A DNA stretch of 42,241 nt from Gallionellaceae bacterium (GCA_019753125.1 JAIELH010000036.1:1-42241); one strand, 5' to 3'. Positions 8,888 through 18,298 are shown, counted from the stretch's first letter. Notes: generated by a model from the sequence alone, not told the origin. A program made the numbers and translations.

Positions 8888-9286
8888 GATCTTTCTCCTG
8901 AATAAAAAATTAAAATTGAACTGACCACCTATTCCGCCAAGACAAAAATGCCTCGAATTTAGAAAGGTAACCTTTCACCTGCAACTGAGCGGCGTTGCCC
9001 CGCTGCCCCCTAACCGGCCACTTGATACCGGGTATATCAGACAACGCGGATTACCAAATATTGCGCGCGATCTCTGAATTTTCCACAATAAACAGGCTCG
9101 TCATTCCCGCCTCTTGTTGCGCCGTTTCGGCTTGCAAAACCCACAGGGTGACGATACTTCATTGCACCTGTTTCAGGTGTCGGCGTTTGGCTGATTGTGG
9201 TGTAGGAAACAGAATAATTTGTTGTCAGTGTTCATCTGACGGGGCGCGAAGCGCGGCGGCAGGAGCAGCTTGTATCATAATACGAT
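8888..9286. other. Intergenic stretch with a perfect palindrome
   Basis: No gene is evident in this 399-base gap. GAAAGGT-A-ACCTTTC (8962-8976) is a perfect 7-base-arm palindrome about 75 bases upstream of the ribbon-helix-helix-like gene. It could be an operator for that gene. The remaining bases show no clear terminator. Confidence 0.45.
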
Positions 9287-10594
9287 TTACTCCGGCAAAC
9301 CCTGAGGAAAGGGCTGGCGCAACGCATCCGGCATTTCTTCCAGGCCGCTCACATCGTTCAGTTGTTCGGCCGCCCTGAGCACTTCCACGCGTCCGCTCTG
9401 CGTAACCATCACGACCGCAGGCCGTAGTTGGCCAAACTGCATCCAATGCGTATTGTTATAAGCGCCGACAGGACGGATCGCCAGACTCTCGCCCACATGG
9501 AGCGGCGGCAGCATGATCGAGGCGCGCACGACATCCATGTTCATGCACAGCGGGCCGTACAGCACCGTGTCCCCAGCGATACCGTCGGGCGGACGCAACG
9601 GCTTGACCTCGTGGTTGTACCATAACGCGGTAAACAGTATGTTGACCCCGGCGTCGAGGATTGCCGCACGCCGCCCGTCCGGCAGCTGCTTGCCGCCCAC
9701 GACGGTAGCCACCAGCGTTTCCGCGTCATCGACAATCGCGCGCCCGGTTTCCAGCACCAACACCGGCAAGGGTTTCCCGGCAGCGCTTCTTCCGCGTGTC
9801 GCCTCTGTCAGCGCGCCGCAGATCGCCTCGGCGTACTGTTCGAAATCCGGCATCACCTGGCCGGGCGGAAGAGAAAGCCCTTGGCGCACATTGCTCGATG
9901 CGAAGCCGCCGCCGATGTCGAGGTATTCGATGGTGCAACCGGTATCGCGCTCTACTTCTTCCATGAAGCCGGCCATGATGCGCATTTGTGCGGCATAGGC
10001 GCGCACGTCGAGCACGAAAGTGCCGATGTGGCTGTGCAGGCCGGTGAGTTTCAGCCAGCGGCTTGCGGCTATGCGCTGCACCGCATCCCCGGCGGCGCCG
10101 GATTCGATGTTAAATCCAAAACGAGTCTGAGAATCGGTGTAGCCGGTGTCGAAATTGAGCCGGATGCCGACCGGGGTCTGCTTGCCGAGCTTGCCGGCGA
10201 TTTGCTCCAGCGCATGGAGTTCGTCGAGATGATCGAGATGGATAATCGCGCCTTCCCGCACCGCCTGTTCGAGTATGCCGGCCGGCTTCCACGGCCCGTT
10301 GAAAATGATGCGCGAACCGGGCACGCCGTTGGCGCGCGCCTTCCGGTATTCAAATTCTGAAACCACCTCCGCCCATGAGCCTTCCTGATGCAGGATGTTG
10401 CAGATCGCCCCAAGATAGTTGGTCTTGTACGACCAGCCGTGGCGGACGCGCGGCCAGCGGGCAGCAAAGGCGCGGCGCAGGCGGCGCACATTTTCGCGCA
10501 AGGTTTTTTCCGAAACAATGAACAGGGGCGAGCCGCATTGCTCCAATAGCGGCGCAATTTCAACGCCATCAATATCCGGCAAACAATCATTCAT
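9287..10594 (-). CDS. Fold-type III PLP-dependent decarboxylase (diaminopimelate/ornithine decarboxylase-like)
   Basis: The 435-residue protein has the alanine-racemase-like barrel followed by the C-terminal sheet domain. Lys57 in SYKTNY is the expected PLP Schiff-base lysine. HSHIGT and the glycine-rich DIGGGF bind the cofactor phosphate, and ETGRAIVDDA matches the EPGR region. At the catalytic Cys position the motif is CMNMD instead of the CESxD usual in LysA, so the substrate may not be diaminopimelate. It starts 64 bases downstream of the last copper-cluster gene and may be an independent unit. Confidence 0.85.
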   Translation of the reverse strand: MNDCLPDIDGVEIAPLLEQCGSPLFIVSEKTLRENVRRLRRAFAARWPRVRHGWSYKTNYLGAICNILHQEGSWAEVVSEFEYRKARANGVPGSRIIFNGPWKPAGILEQAVREGAIIHLDHLDELHALEQIAGKLGKQTPVGIRLNFDTGYTDSQTRFGFNIESGAAGDAVQRIAASRWLKLTGLHSHIGTFVLDVRAYAAQMRIMAGFMEEVERDTGCTIEYLDIGGGFASSNVRQGLSLPPGQVMPDFEQYAEAICGALTEATRGRSAAGKPLPVLVLETGRAIVDDAETLVATVVGGKQLPDGRRAAILDAGVNILFTALWYNHEVKPLRPPDGIAGDTVLYGPLCMNMDVVRASIMLPPLHVGESLAIRPVGAYNNTHWMQFGQLRPAVVMVTQSGRVEVLRAAEQLNDVSGLEEMPDALRQPFPQGLPE

Positions 10595-10658
10595 AATCTG
10601 GGCTTATTGCTCTGTACGGCAAACTGTTAATCAAATGCATCCCCCATCCGCCAGATTA

Positions 10659-11144
10659 CTAATGGCAACACTTCTTTTTCTTTTCAACTTCAAGGCTGTT
10701 AATTTCGATTTCTTCCAGGTTGTTGATGAACGCCAATTTGAGGCGATCCATCCACCCGCTTCCGAGATCGGATTCTATCAATGCCAATTTGTCCGCAATC
10801 TGCTCGGCGGTCACCTGGATGAGGTCATACTGGATTTCGATTTTATCCCCCTCAATGAAAATCTCTTGTATTCCCATCATCTCAAGTAATGCGTGTTTTA
10901 CTTGTTCGGCCTGTATCGCATCAAGCGGCGCCGATAGCAAAAGGCGGCGGCGCTTGATGATTTTCTTTCCCTGCTGCGCAGGGGCTTTGCGCCCGGGGAA
11001 TCCGATGTATAAATGCGGGTTCGCCAGAAAGCGTTCCTTGCATTGAGCCGAACAAAATGCGTAATGTCCGCCCGCATATTCTGTGGCAAACGAGGTAGGT
11101 AAAACTTGCATGTGGCAAACATGGTCTTCGACTGTTTCGTCCAT
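10659..11144 (-). CDS. YHS-domain protein with HMA-like C-terminal domain
   Basis: The ATG at 11144 (MDETVEDHV) is chosen because GGGAG lies just upstream; the longer upstream frame overlaps the next gene. Residues about 5-50 form a YHS domain (VCHM, then FCSAQC), with His in place of the usual Gly after the first Cys. Residues about 68-120 resemble a ferredoxin-fold heavy-metal-associated domain, but without a CxxC. The protein ends KKKKCCH, a possible extra metal ligand set. It is the last gene of the copper block and is likely a cytoplasmic metal-binding protein. Confidence 0.7.
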   Translation of the reverse strand: MDETVEDHVCHMQVLPTSFATEYAGGHYAFCSAQCKERFLANPHLYIGFPGRKAPAQQGKKIIKRRRLLLSAPLDAIQAEQVKHALLEMMGIQEIFIEGDKIEIQYDLIQVTAEQIADKLALIESDLGSGWMDRLKLAFINNLEEIEINSLEVEKKKKCCH

Positions 11145-11236
11145 GATGTTTCTCCCTTTCAAGGTTATTGCTTCACCTGCCATCACACTGCCCTGCGATC
11201 CAGAACAGGAGCACTCAAGAAGCCATTTCGTGGCAA

Positions 11237-11458
11237 CTACGACGAACAGCATGAACCGCTTCCTTGCTGAACGGGCGGGCAAGGGGTTGTGCCATAAGAA
11301 CAGAAAACACAACAATCCCCTTCCTTGGGCTTGAGCAACGCGCCGCACGCATTGCATTCGTAGAACCAGATACACCTGTCTGCGGGCATGGTTTCCGTTT
11401 GTTTGTGCCCGCACCTTGGACAGGTAATTTCCGATTCGAGAATAACTTTCTTACTCAT
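11237..11458 (-). CDS. GDCCVxC-domain small Cys-rich protein
   Basis: Eleven of 73 residues are Cys. CPRC (13-16) and CNAC (35-38) look like a zinc-ribbon pair. The family signature GDCCVFCSYG (47-56) follows, and then a CC tail. Proteins with this signature are annotated as GDCCVxC-domain (seleno)proteins and often sit in metal-resistance loci; their function is unknown. This copy uses ordinary Cys codons. Its start lies within the end of the upstream remnant frame (8-base overlap), so translation may be coupled. Confidence 0.8.
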   Translation of the reverse strand: MSKKVILESEITCPRCGHKQTETMPADRCIWFYECNACGALLKPKEGDCCVFCSYGTTPCPPVQQGSGSCCSS

Positions 11459-11633
11459 GTTTACCTATCTGATGTTGGCTCGGTCGCGTATACGGAAAGA
11501 ATGCGGGTGTTTTTTTGGCATACCGGACATAGGCGTCTCCAAATTCCGCTATTGCTTCCCGCTCTTCCTGCCGCGCCAACCGCACAGTATTTTCATTGTG
11601 CCCGCCATGTGTGCCATGCCCATGGCTCATCAT
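11451..11633 (-). pseudogene. Truncated isoprenylcysteine methyltransferase-like remnant
   Basis: Sixty codons follow copA. The middle (RLARQEEREAIAEFGDAY, then RYAKKTPAFFP) resembles the C-terminal end of the isoprenylcysteine carboxyl methyltransferase-like membrane proteins often found near metal ATPases. The membrane domain that should precede it is missing, replaced by a short His-rich start (MSHGHGTHGGHNE). It is either a 5'-deleted remnant or a small His-rich protein that kept the tail. The family call is moderate. Confidence 0.5.
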
Positions 11634-11646
11634 CGGAAACCTCTGC

Positions 11647-13953
11647 TCACAGCTTTACCCGGTTCAGCCGTAGCGCATTGACGATCACCGACACCGAACT
11701 GAAGCTCATCGCCGCCGCCGCGATGATCGGCGAGAGCAGCAGACCAAAGACCGGGTACAGCACGCCCGCCGCAATCGGGATGCCGAGCACGTTGTAGATG
11801 AAGGCGAAGAATAAGTTCTGGCGGATATTTTTCATCGTGGCGCGGGACAGGCGCACGGCGCGCACGATGCCGTTCAGATCACCCTTGACCAGCGTGACGC
11901 CCGCGCTCTCCATCGCCACATCGGTGCCGGTGCCCATCGCGATGCCGACTTGCGCCTGCGCCAGCGCCGGCGCGTCGTTGATGCCGTCGCCCGCCATCGC
12001 CACGATGAATCCCTGCGCTTGCAGTTGTTTGACGATAGAGGCCTTCTGTTCGGGCAACACTTCCGCCTCGATACGGTCAATGCCCAATTTTTTCGCCACT
12101 GCCTCCGCCGTGGTGCGGTTGTCGCCGGTCAGCATGATGACCTGCACGCCTTCCTGATGCAGCGTGCGGATCGCATTCAATGTGGACTCCTTGACCGGGT
12201 CGGCCACGCCGAGCAGTCCCGCCGCCCTGCCGTCGATCGCGAGCAGCATCACGGTCTGGCCGTCGCCGCGCAACGCTTCGGCGCGCACAGGCAATTCGTC
12301 CGCATCGAGGTGCAATTCTTCGAACAGCTTGAGGTTGCCCAATACGACGCTATGCCCATCCACATTTCCCGCCACCCCCTTGCCGGTGTACGAACGGAAC
12401 TCGCTGACTGCCGCAAGCACCAGGGATTTTTCCTGCGCACCATTGACGATCGCTGCGGCCAGCGGATGCTCGCTGGCACGCTCCAGGCTGGCGCCCAGTC
12501 GCAACACTTCGCCCGCGTCGAATCCGGCGAGCGGAATGACCGAGAGCAGTTTCGGTTTGCCCTCGGTCAGTGTGCCGGTCTTGTCTACCACCAGCGTGTT
12601 CACTTTCTCCATGGTTTCCAGCGCCTCGGCATTCTTGATCAGCACCCCCGCCTGCGCCCCGCGCCCGGTGCCGACCATGATCGACATCGGCGTGGCTAAC
12701 CCCAATGCGCAAGGGCAGGCGATGATCAGCACCGCCACCGCGTTGACGATGGCGTGCGCCAAACGCGGCTCCGGCCCGAAGAGCCCCCAGATCGCCAGTG
12801 TGGCGAGCGCGGTCAGCACCACCGCCGGCACGAAATAACCGGCAGTCACATCGGCCAGACGCTGGATCGGCGCGCGCGAACGCTGCGCTTCGCTCACCAT
12901 GTGTACGATCTGTGCGAGCAGGGTGTCGGCGCCGACGCGCTCGGCGCGCATCAACAGGCTGCCGGTGCCGTTCACCGTCGCGCCGATCAGCCGCGCGCCC
13001 GCAGTTTTTTCCACCGGGATGGATTCGCCGGTGACCAGAGATTCATCCAGCGCGCTCGCACCTTCCAGCACCACACCGTCCACCGGCACCTTCTCGCCGG
13101 GACGCACGCGCAGTACGTCGCCAGGCTGCACCTGTTCGAGCGGGATGTCTTCCTCGTTGCCGTTAGCGCGCACGATGCGCGCGGTCTTTGGAGCCAGCCC
13201 CAGCAGCAGCTTGATTGCGGCGCTGGTCTGGCTGCGCGCGCGCAACTCCATTACCTGCCCCAGCAACACCAGCGCCATGATGACCGCCGCAGCCTCGAAG
13301 TAGACCGGCACCATGCCTCCCATGCTGTACATCGCGGGCGGAAATATTCCCGGCAGCAGCATCGCCACCACGCTGTATGTCCACGCCACGCCGACGCCGA
13401 GCGAAATCAGGGTAAACATGTTGAGGCTGCGGTTGACCAGCGATGCCCAGCCGCGCTGAAAGATCGGCCAGCCGCCCCACAATACCGCCGGGGTGGCCAG
13501 CGCGAATTCCAGCCATTGCAGCGCCGCCATCGAAACGGGCCAGGATTTCACTTGGGGTAGCGCTTGCGGCAGCAGGTCGGCGCCCATCGCGATCACGAAC
13601 ACCGGCAAGGCCAGCACCGTGCTCGCCCAGAAGCGCCGCGTCATGTCATGCAACTCAGCATTGTCTTCCAGCGTGGCGTTGCGCGGTTCCAGCGCCATGC
13701 CGCAGATCGGGCAACTGCCCGGCTCGCCGCGCACCACTTCGGGATGCATCGGGCAGGTGTAGCTCCCGGTAACAGGAGGTGCCGGAACGGCGGGTGCAGC
13801 CACATCCTTTTTGAGATATGCGCCAGGATTCGCCTGGAACTTGTCCAGGCATTTGCGCGAGCAAAAACGATAGTGCCGGCCTTCATGCTCAAAATGATGC
13901 GGCTTATCGCCGGCAACCGTCATGCCGCAAACGGGGTCGATGTCGGGTGTCAT
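11647..13953 (-). CDS. copA: P1B-1 type copper/silver-exporting ATPase with N-terminal YHS domain
   Basis: The 768-residue pump exports Cu+/Ag+ from the cytoplasm. The N-terminus has a YHS domain (Cys9, Cys31, Cys35) and then a heavy-metal-binding domain (YTCPMHPEV ... [10 protein letters not shown]), instead of the classic CxxC HMA domains. The membrane CPC motif (about residue 412), DKTGT phosphorylation site (about 455) and [10 protein letters not shown] hinge are intact. IYN in the seventh and MSFSS in the eighth core helix are the P1B-1 signatures for monovalent copper. Its start overlaps the stop of the HD-GYP gene (ATGA). Confidence 0.93.
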   Translation of the reverse strand: MTPDIDPVCGMTVAGDKPHHFEHEGRHYRFCSRKCLDKFQANPGAYLKKDVAAPAVPAPPVTGSYTCPMHPEVVRGEPGSCPICGMALEPRNATLEDNAELHDMTRRFWASTVLALPVFVIAMGADLLPQALPQVKSWPVSMAALQWLEFALATPAVLWGGWPIFQRGWASLVNRSLNMFTLISLGVGVAWTYSVVAMLLPGIFPPAMYSMGGMVPVYFEAAAVIMALVLLGQVMELRARSQTSAAIKLLLGLAPKTARIVRANGNEEDIPLEQVQPGDVLRVRPGEKVPVDGVVLEGASALDESLVTGESIPVEKTAGARLIGATVNGTGSLLMRAERVGADTLLAQIVHMVSEAQRSRAPIQRLADVTAGYFVPAVVLTALATLAIWGLFGPEPRLAHAIVNAVAVLIIACPCALGLATPMSIMVGTGRGAQAGVLIKNAEALETMEKVNTLVVDKTGTLTEGKPKLLSVIPLAGFDAGEVLRLGASLERASEHPLAAAIVNGAQEKSLVLAAVSEFRSYTGKGVAGNVDGHSVVLGNLKLFEELHLDADELPVRAEALRGDGQTVMLLAIDGRAAGLLGVADPVKESTLNAIRTLHQEGVQVIMLTGDNRTTAEAVAKKLGIDRIEAEVLPEQKASIVKQLQAQGFIVAMAGDGINDAPALAQAQVGIAMGTGTDVAMESAGVTLVKGDLNGIVRAVRLSRATMKNIRQNLFFAFIYNVLGIPIAAGVLYPVFGLLLSPIIAAAAMSFSSVSVIVNALRLNRVKL

Positions 13954-14615
13954 GGCGCGCTCCTTTCATTATTTTTATTTGAAGCGACGGCGGGATCGTG
14001 CGACTGCATGCACTTGGCTTCCACCATTTCGCGCAGTGTTTTTTCTTCCGCCATAAAAGCCTGCACCGCCAGCGGGTCAAATTGAATTCCGCTCATGCTC
14101 ACGATTTCATCGTACGCCTGCTTGAATGAGCCGCCTTTGCGATAAGGGCGATCCGAGGTAATCGCATCCAGCGTATCGATTACCGCAAACAGCCGCGCAC
14201 CCAAACAGATTTGTTCGCCACGCAGTCCACGCGGATAGCCGCTGCCATCGAAACGCTCCTCATGGCTGAGCACGATTTCGGCGGCTTCTCCCAGGCCGGG
14301 AATCTGCGAGACGATGCGGTACCCTTTTTCTGGGTGTGTCCGCATTGCATTCCACTCGTCTTCATCGAGCGCGCCCTGTTTCAGCAGAATCGCGTCGGGC
14401 ACCCCAATCTTCCCGACATCATGCAGCAGCGCCCCCCAGTAAATCTGGCGCAGTTGGTGCGGGTCGTTGATGAAACGGCGCGCCAGCACCAGGGTATGGC
14501 AGGCTACCCGTTTGGAGTGGTCGCCGGTTTCATGCTCGCGAACATCCAACGCCTCGGCCAGCGCCTCGGCGAAAACGCCGTCCGCCCGTTCCAGAATATC
14601 TGTCTCTGCGTTCAT
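13950..14615 (-). CDS. HD-GYP domain protein (putative c-di-GMP phosphodiesterase)
   Basis: The 221-residue protein is essentially a lone HD-GYP domain with no receiver or sensor region. Visible motifs are HD (His65-Asp66 in LLHDVGKIG), His94 (HPEKG) and [11 protein letters not shown] with GYP at 126-128. The usual HHE reads HEE here, so the second of the paired metal-ligand His residues is Glu and activity is uncertain. GAGGAGG lies upstream of the ATG. It sits between atpG and copA, and its stop overlaps the copA start. Confidence 0.85.
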   Translation of the reverse strand: MNAETDILERADGVFAEALAEALDVREHETGDHSKRVACHTLVLARRFINDPHQLRQIYWGALLHDVGKIGVPDAILLKQGALDEDEWNAMRTHPEKGYRIVSQIPGLGEAAEIVLSHEERFDGSGYPRGLRGEQICLGARLFAVIDTLDAITSDRPYRKGGSFKQAYDEIVSMSGIQFDPLAVQAFMAEEKTLREMVEAKCMQSHDPAVASNKNNERSAP

Positions 14616-14650
14616 GACACCTCCTCAACCCGGCAAGTCAGCACATAATC

Positions 14651-15517
14651 TCATTCAGCATTGATCCGGCGCGACCGCTGCAAGGCGGCGTTGCTCAACA
14701 TGATGATCTCGATTTCCTCGGTGATTTCCTCCTGGCGCAGCAGGTTGTACTTGCGCTGCAACTCGCCGGATTTTTCTTCCAGGCGCTGCATGGCGCCTTC
14801 CATGTGTTGCAGGCGACGGCGGCTCTCCGCCATCAGCGAACTGTAGAACACGTCGTGCATTTGCGCCCACAGGTAGTGGCGCGCCAGCTCGGCAAAAAAC
14901 TGCGTTGCCGGCAGATTCAACATCGGCGGATAGGCAAAGCGCGGGGCAGCGTGTCCGGGGTTAGGCGCCGGCAGGATGGAGCGTACGCCCACCTGATTTT
15001 CCCCTTCGCGGTGGGCGAACACGGAAACGGTAAGCAGCTTGTTTCCGCCCACCCGCGCATGCAACTCGCCGAGCGCATCCATCAGGCGCTGCAATACCGC
15101 TTGCACTTCCTCGGCGACGCTGGGGCCGTCGAGGGTTGTGGTGATGCGCGGCTCCCGGCCCAGTTTCGCGGCAAGCCGGCGCCCCACCACCAGTGCGCCG
15201 GCTGGGCTGCCCTGCCGCCAATGCTGGCGCAGAGCCTGCGCCAGGGATTCGTTGAAGTCGCCGCAGAATCCTCTTTGCGAACCGATGGCGACAACAATAT
15301 CCGGCGCCGCGTCTTCCGTCCGGTAGCCGATTTCCGGATAGTGCGCGAGAAAATCGGCGGCGGCCGCCTCAATGCCGGCCAGCGCCCGGTGCTGGTGGGC
15401 GAGGAAACGGGCCAGCTTGTGGGTTTCCATCAGCGAGATGTTTTTCATCGCACCCATGATGCCGCCGATGTCGTTCAGCGTTCCCAGGTGTTTCTGGATC
15501 AGCATGCGTTTGCTCAT
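14651..15517 (-). CDS. atpG: N-type ATPase subunit gamma
   Basis: Gamma is the central rotor shaft between the alpha/beta hexamer and the c ring. The 288-residue product begins MSKRMLIQKHLGTLNDIGGIMGAMKNISL, typical of the N-terminal coiled coil, and ends with the second coiled-coil helix (EITEEIEIIMLSNAAL). It is the last atp gene of the operon, as in other N-ATPase clusters. The upstream atpA stop is 7 bases before its start. Confidence 0.9.
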   Translation of the reverse strand: MSKRMLIQKHLGTLNDIGGIMGAMKNISLMETHKLARFLAHQHRALAGIEAAAADFLAHYPEIGYRTEDAAPDIVVAIGSQRGFCGDFNESLAQALRQHWRQGSPAGALVVGRRLAAKLGREPRITTTLDGPSVAEEVQAVLQRLMDALGELHARVGGNKLLTVSVFAHREGENQVGVRSILPAPNPGHAAPRFAYPPMLNLPATQFFAELARHYLWAQMHDVFYSSLMAESRRRLQHMEGAMQRLEEKSGELQRKYNLLRQEEITEEIEIIMLSNAALQRSRRINAE

Positions 15518-15524
15518 GGGTACC

Positions 15525-17003
15525 TCATGTTATGGGTGTCTCCTTCATCCACGCCGCCACCGCCTGCCGCCATTCCTCGCGGCTACTCGCAAGGGTCAGC
15601 GGGCACTGGGCGACGCGCTGTGCCAGACGGTTCAGGCAAGCGGGGATCGCGCTCGTCGCCAGTACATCGAACAGCCCCTCGTTGTAGGCCACCATCCAGG
15701 CGAGTTGAAATTCGATGGGCAGCGGCGCCAGCCGCTCCTGCCTGAATATCTCGCGCAGCGCCCGGCCCCGGCGGATCTTGGCCTCCATCGAAGCCTCCAG
15801 TTGCGAGCCGAAACGGGTGAACAACTCCAGCTCCAGAAACTGGAGGTAATCGAGCTTCATACGCCCGGCTTCCTCCTTGATGCGCGGGTGCTGCGCCTTT
15901 CCGCCGATACGCGATACCGATTTGGTGATGTCGATGGCCGGCAGGAAGCCGCTGGCGAACAGGTTCTGGTCCAGATACACCTGGCCGTCGGTGATCGACA
16001 CCAGGTTGGTGGGGATGTAAGCCGCGATTTCGCCCTGTTCGGTTTCCACCAGCGGCAGTGCGGTCATGCTGCCGCCGCCGTGAACCGGGGCCAGACGGGT
16101 GGAACGTTCGAGCAAACGGGAATGGAGGTAAAAAATGTCGCCCGGATAGGCTTCGCGGCCCGGGGGCCGGCGCAACAGCAGCGACAGTTCGCGGTAGGTG
16201 CGGGCGTGCGTGGTCAGGTCATCGTAGACCACCAGCACGTCCTTGCCCTGCCACATCCAGCCCTCGGCCACGGCGCAACCGGCAAACGGCGCCAGGTATT
16301 TTAGGCCGGGCATGGCCGTGGCCTCGGCGACCACCAGCGTGGTATGCGTAAAGGCGCCGGTCTCGCGCAGCACTTCGAGGATATTGATCACGCTGGAGCG
16401 TTTCTGCCCGATGGCGACATACACGCAATAGACGTTCTTGCCCTTCTGGTTGATCACGGTATCAAGCGCCAGCGAACTCTTGCCGACGCCGTTGTCGCCG
16501 ATGATCAACTGGCGCTGCCCTTTGCCGATCGGGATCACGGTGTCGATGATCTTGTTGCCGGTATAGAGCGGCTGCTCGACGAAATCCCGTGCCAGGATCG
16601 GTGGCGACAGCACATCCAGTTCGCGGCGCCCGTCGCACTCCGGCGTAACGCCGCCGTCCAGCGGCGCGCCGAGGGGATCGATGACCCGTCCCAGCAACGC
16701 GTCCCCCACGCCGATGCCGAGGCGTTCGCCGGAACGGTAGACGAGCACGCCGGCGCTCAGCGCCGGGCTTTGCTGCAACAGGATGGCGCCCAGCAGCTCC
16801 TCTTCCAGATGGAAGACCAGCGCCCGGCTGCCGTCTTCCAGGTTCAGGATCTCGTCCATCGCGGCGGACGGCAAGCCCTTGATCCAGGCGATGCCATCGC
16901 CGATCGAAACGACCCTGCCCTGCTCGGTCACGCGCAGCCCGAAGCGATAGCGGCTCAACCAGCCCGGCTCAACGTCGCGGGAAAATGAGGCGCTAACGGG
17001 CAT
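15525..17003 (-). CDS. atpA: N-type ATPase subunit alpha
   Basis: Alpha is the non-catalytic nucleotide-binding subunit of the hexamer. The 492-residue protein has the N-terminal beta barrel, a P-loop GDNGVGKS and the C-terminal helical bundle. The gene lies near the end of the operon, after atpF, and there is no separate delta (atpH) gene, both typical of N-ATPases. The ATG at 17003 sits inside an inverted repeat. Confidence 0.93.
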   Translation of the reverse strand: MPVSASFSRDVEPGWLSRYRFGLRVTEQGRVVSIGDGIAWIKGLPSAAMDEILNLEDGSRALVFHLEEELLGAILLQQSPALSAGVLVYRSGERLGIGVGDALLGRVIDPLGAPLDGGVTPECDGRRELDVLSPPILARDFVEQPLYTGNKIIDTVIPIGKGQRQLIIGDNGVGKSSLALDTVINQKGKNVYCVYVAIGQKRSSVINILEVLRETGAFTHTTLVVAEATAMPGLKYLAPFAGCAVAEGWMWQGKDVLVVYDDLTTHARTYRELSLLLRRPPGREAYPGDIFYLHSRLLERSTRLAPVHGGGSMTALPLVETEQGEIAAYIPTNLVSITDGQVYLDQNLFASGFLPAIDITKSVSRIGGKAQHPRIKEEAGRMKLDYLQFLELELFTRFGSQLEASMEAKIRRGRALREIFRQERLAPLPIEFQLAWMVAYNEGLFDVLATSAIPACLNRLAQRVAQCPLTLASSREEWRQAVAAWMKETPIT

Positions 17004-17041
17004 GGCAGTTGCCCCCCCTGATGATGAAACTCGCCATGCCC
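16998..17041 (-). promoter_or_regulatory. Hairpin over the atpA start codon
   Basis: GGGCATGGC (16998-17006) and GCCATGCCC (17033-17041) are perfect 9-base inverted copies. In the transcript they would pair and hold the atpA ATG in the 3' arm, with a G-rich ribosome-binding stretch in the 26-base loop. An overlapping 14-codon frame ([14 protein letters not shown]) starts in the 5' arm and stops just past the atpA start. Translational control is possible but unproven. Confidence 0.4.
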
Positions 17042-17058
17042 GTTTCCCTCACCTCAAT

Positions 17059-17080
17059 CCTCTCCCGCAAGCGGGCGAGG
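17059..17080. repeat. REP-like hairpin between atpF and atpA
   Basis: CCTCTCCCGC and GCGGGCGAGG face each other across AA with one mismatch. The wider sequence (CCTCACCTCAATCCTCTCCC) resembles a REP-type repeat that I recall as dispersed in many proteobacteria. It lies between two operon genes and may act as an mRNA-stabilising or processing hairpin. Confidence 0.5.
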
Positions 17081-17110
17081 AGGCAAACGAGTCGCTGCGC
17101 GAGTTTCACG

Positions 17111-17860
17111 TTAGCGCTTGGCGTCGGCATGTTGCGCCCCGGCAAAAAATTGCAGTTCGTCCAGCAGGCTGGAGCGCAACATCCAGGGCCCGATGCTGAT
17201 GCGCAATCCCGCCACCAGGCCGGCATCCTGCACGAATTCGCAGGTCACCGTCCGCCCCGCCAGGCGACCAATCGCCTCAGTGAGATCGGCGCGCTGAGCG
17301 TCATCCAACGGGTAGGCGCTGGTGATCTTCGCCTCGCCCGCTTGGGTTGCACCCCGCAGGACATGCAGTTCCCGATCCGGCAGTTGCGGCAGGTCTTCCA
17401 GCAACAGTCCGCGGATGCGCTCCTCCAGTCCGGCGCTGGCGAGGCGCGACAGCAGGCGTGCCACAAAGCGCCCGCCTTCGCTTCTTGCCTGCTCCTCCAG
17501 CCGCTGTTGCTGCTCGATGACGCGCCGCTGTTCCACGGCACGCAGCTTGTTGCGCTCTTCGTCCAGCGAAGCTTGCAGGGCGGCCAGCAGCCGGGCGCGT
17601 TCCGCCTCCATCTCCCGGCGCAGTTGCTGAAGCGCCTGCGCCTTTTCCTGTTCCCAATCGGCCATCCGGTTTTCGTACTGGCGCTTGAGCGCTTCGGCCT
17701 CGACCCGTATCGCCCGGGCATCGGTCAGGGTCTTTTCGATCCCGGCCTGGCGCTGGGCAATGGCGGCGGTCACCGGCTTGTACAAGAAGCGCTGCAACAG
17801 CCACACCAGCACCAGAAAATTGATGATTTCGAGCGCGAAGGTTGTCCAGTCGAATTCCAT
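17111..17860 (-). CDS. atpF: N-type ATPase subunit b with C-terminal delta-like extension
   Basis: Subunit b is the membrane-anchored stator stalk. The 249-residue protein has one N-terminal membrane helix (FALEIINFLVLVWLLQRFLY) and a long charged coiled coil to about residue 150. The C-terminal part (SAYPLDDAQRADLTEAIGRL ... SIGPWMLRSSL) resembles the end of subunit delta. This is longer than ordinary b and explains the absence of atpH. The ATG lies 10 bases after the atpE stop. Confidence 0.88.
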   Translation of the reverse strand: MEFDWTTFALEIINFLVLVWLLQRFLYKPVTAAIAQRQAGIEKTLTDARAIRVEAEALKRQYENRMADWEQEKAQALQQLRREMEAERARLLAALQASLDEERNKLRAVEQRRVIEQQQRLEEQARSEGGRFVARLLSRLASAGLEERIRGLLLEDLPQLPDRELHVLRGATQAGEAKITSAYPLDDAQRADLTEAIGRLAGRTVTCEFVQDAGLVAGLRISIGPWMLRSSLLDELQFFAGAQHADAKR

Positions 17861-17870
17861 GGGCGACTCC

Positions 17871-18137
17871 CTACTTCAGCAGGTATTCGAGCAGCGGGTT
17901 GCGGAACAGGATGATCAGCACCACCACCAGCACGTAAATGGCCAGAGACTCGATCATCGCCAGGCCGATGAACAAGGTGCGCGTGATCGCCTTTTCCGCT
18001 TCGGGTTGCCGCGCCAGGGAATCCAGCGCCTGGCTGATCGCGCGCCCCATCGCGATAGCCGGAAAAATCACGCCTAAAGCCACCGCCAGGGCGGCGACGA
18101 TGGTTGATACGGTGGTAAACAACGTCATGTCATTCAT
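17871..18137 (-). CDS. atpE: N-type ATPase subunit c (rotor ring)
   Basis: The 88-residue hairpin protein forms the membrane rotor. Two helices flank the polar loop ARQPEA. The ion-carrying Glu63 lies in helix 2 (MIESLAIY). In helix 1 the residue aligned with Gln32 of the Na+-binding Ilyobacter c subunit is Met30 (PAIAMGRA), and Thr67 of that protein aligns with Leu65. Loss of these Na+ ligands points to H+ coupling. The downstream atpF is 10 bases away. Confidence 0.92.
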   Translation of the reverse strand: MNDMTLFTTVSTIVAALAVALGVIFPAIAMGRAISQALDSLARQPEAEKAITRTLFIGLAMIESLAIYVLVVVLIILFRNPLLEYLLK

Positions 18138-18196
18138 GTGTCACTCCTTTTCTCTATCATGTTTAAGGAAATTGGAAATTCTTAATGTGCCAATTG

Positions 18197-18298
18197 AAAG
18201 GAGAAGGGATAAGGGTGAAGGGTTGAAGGGTAAAACCCTAACTCCCTTTATTCGGAGAAGCGGTTTTACCCTTCTCCCTTCCCTCTTCCCCCTTTACC
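18197..18298. repeat. GAAGGG/TAAGGG heptamer inverted repeat in atpB 3' end
   Basis: A purine arm (18197-18238) with 7-base nnAAGGG spacing is followed, after about 24 bases, by a matching pyrimidine arm (18262-18298). The repeat covers the last codons and stop of atpB and the gap before atpE. Related copies lie at 36577-36685 and 39789-39890. Confidence 0.75.

Noticed and set aside
10659-11414. 251-residue form of the YHS protein
   Set aside because: The upstream part overlaps the GDCCVxC gene in another frame and lacks family features; the ATG at 11144 has a good ribosome-binding site.
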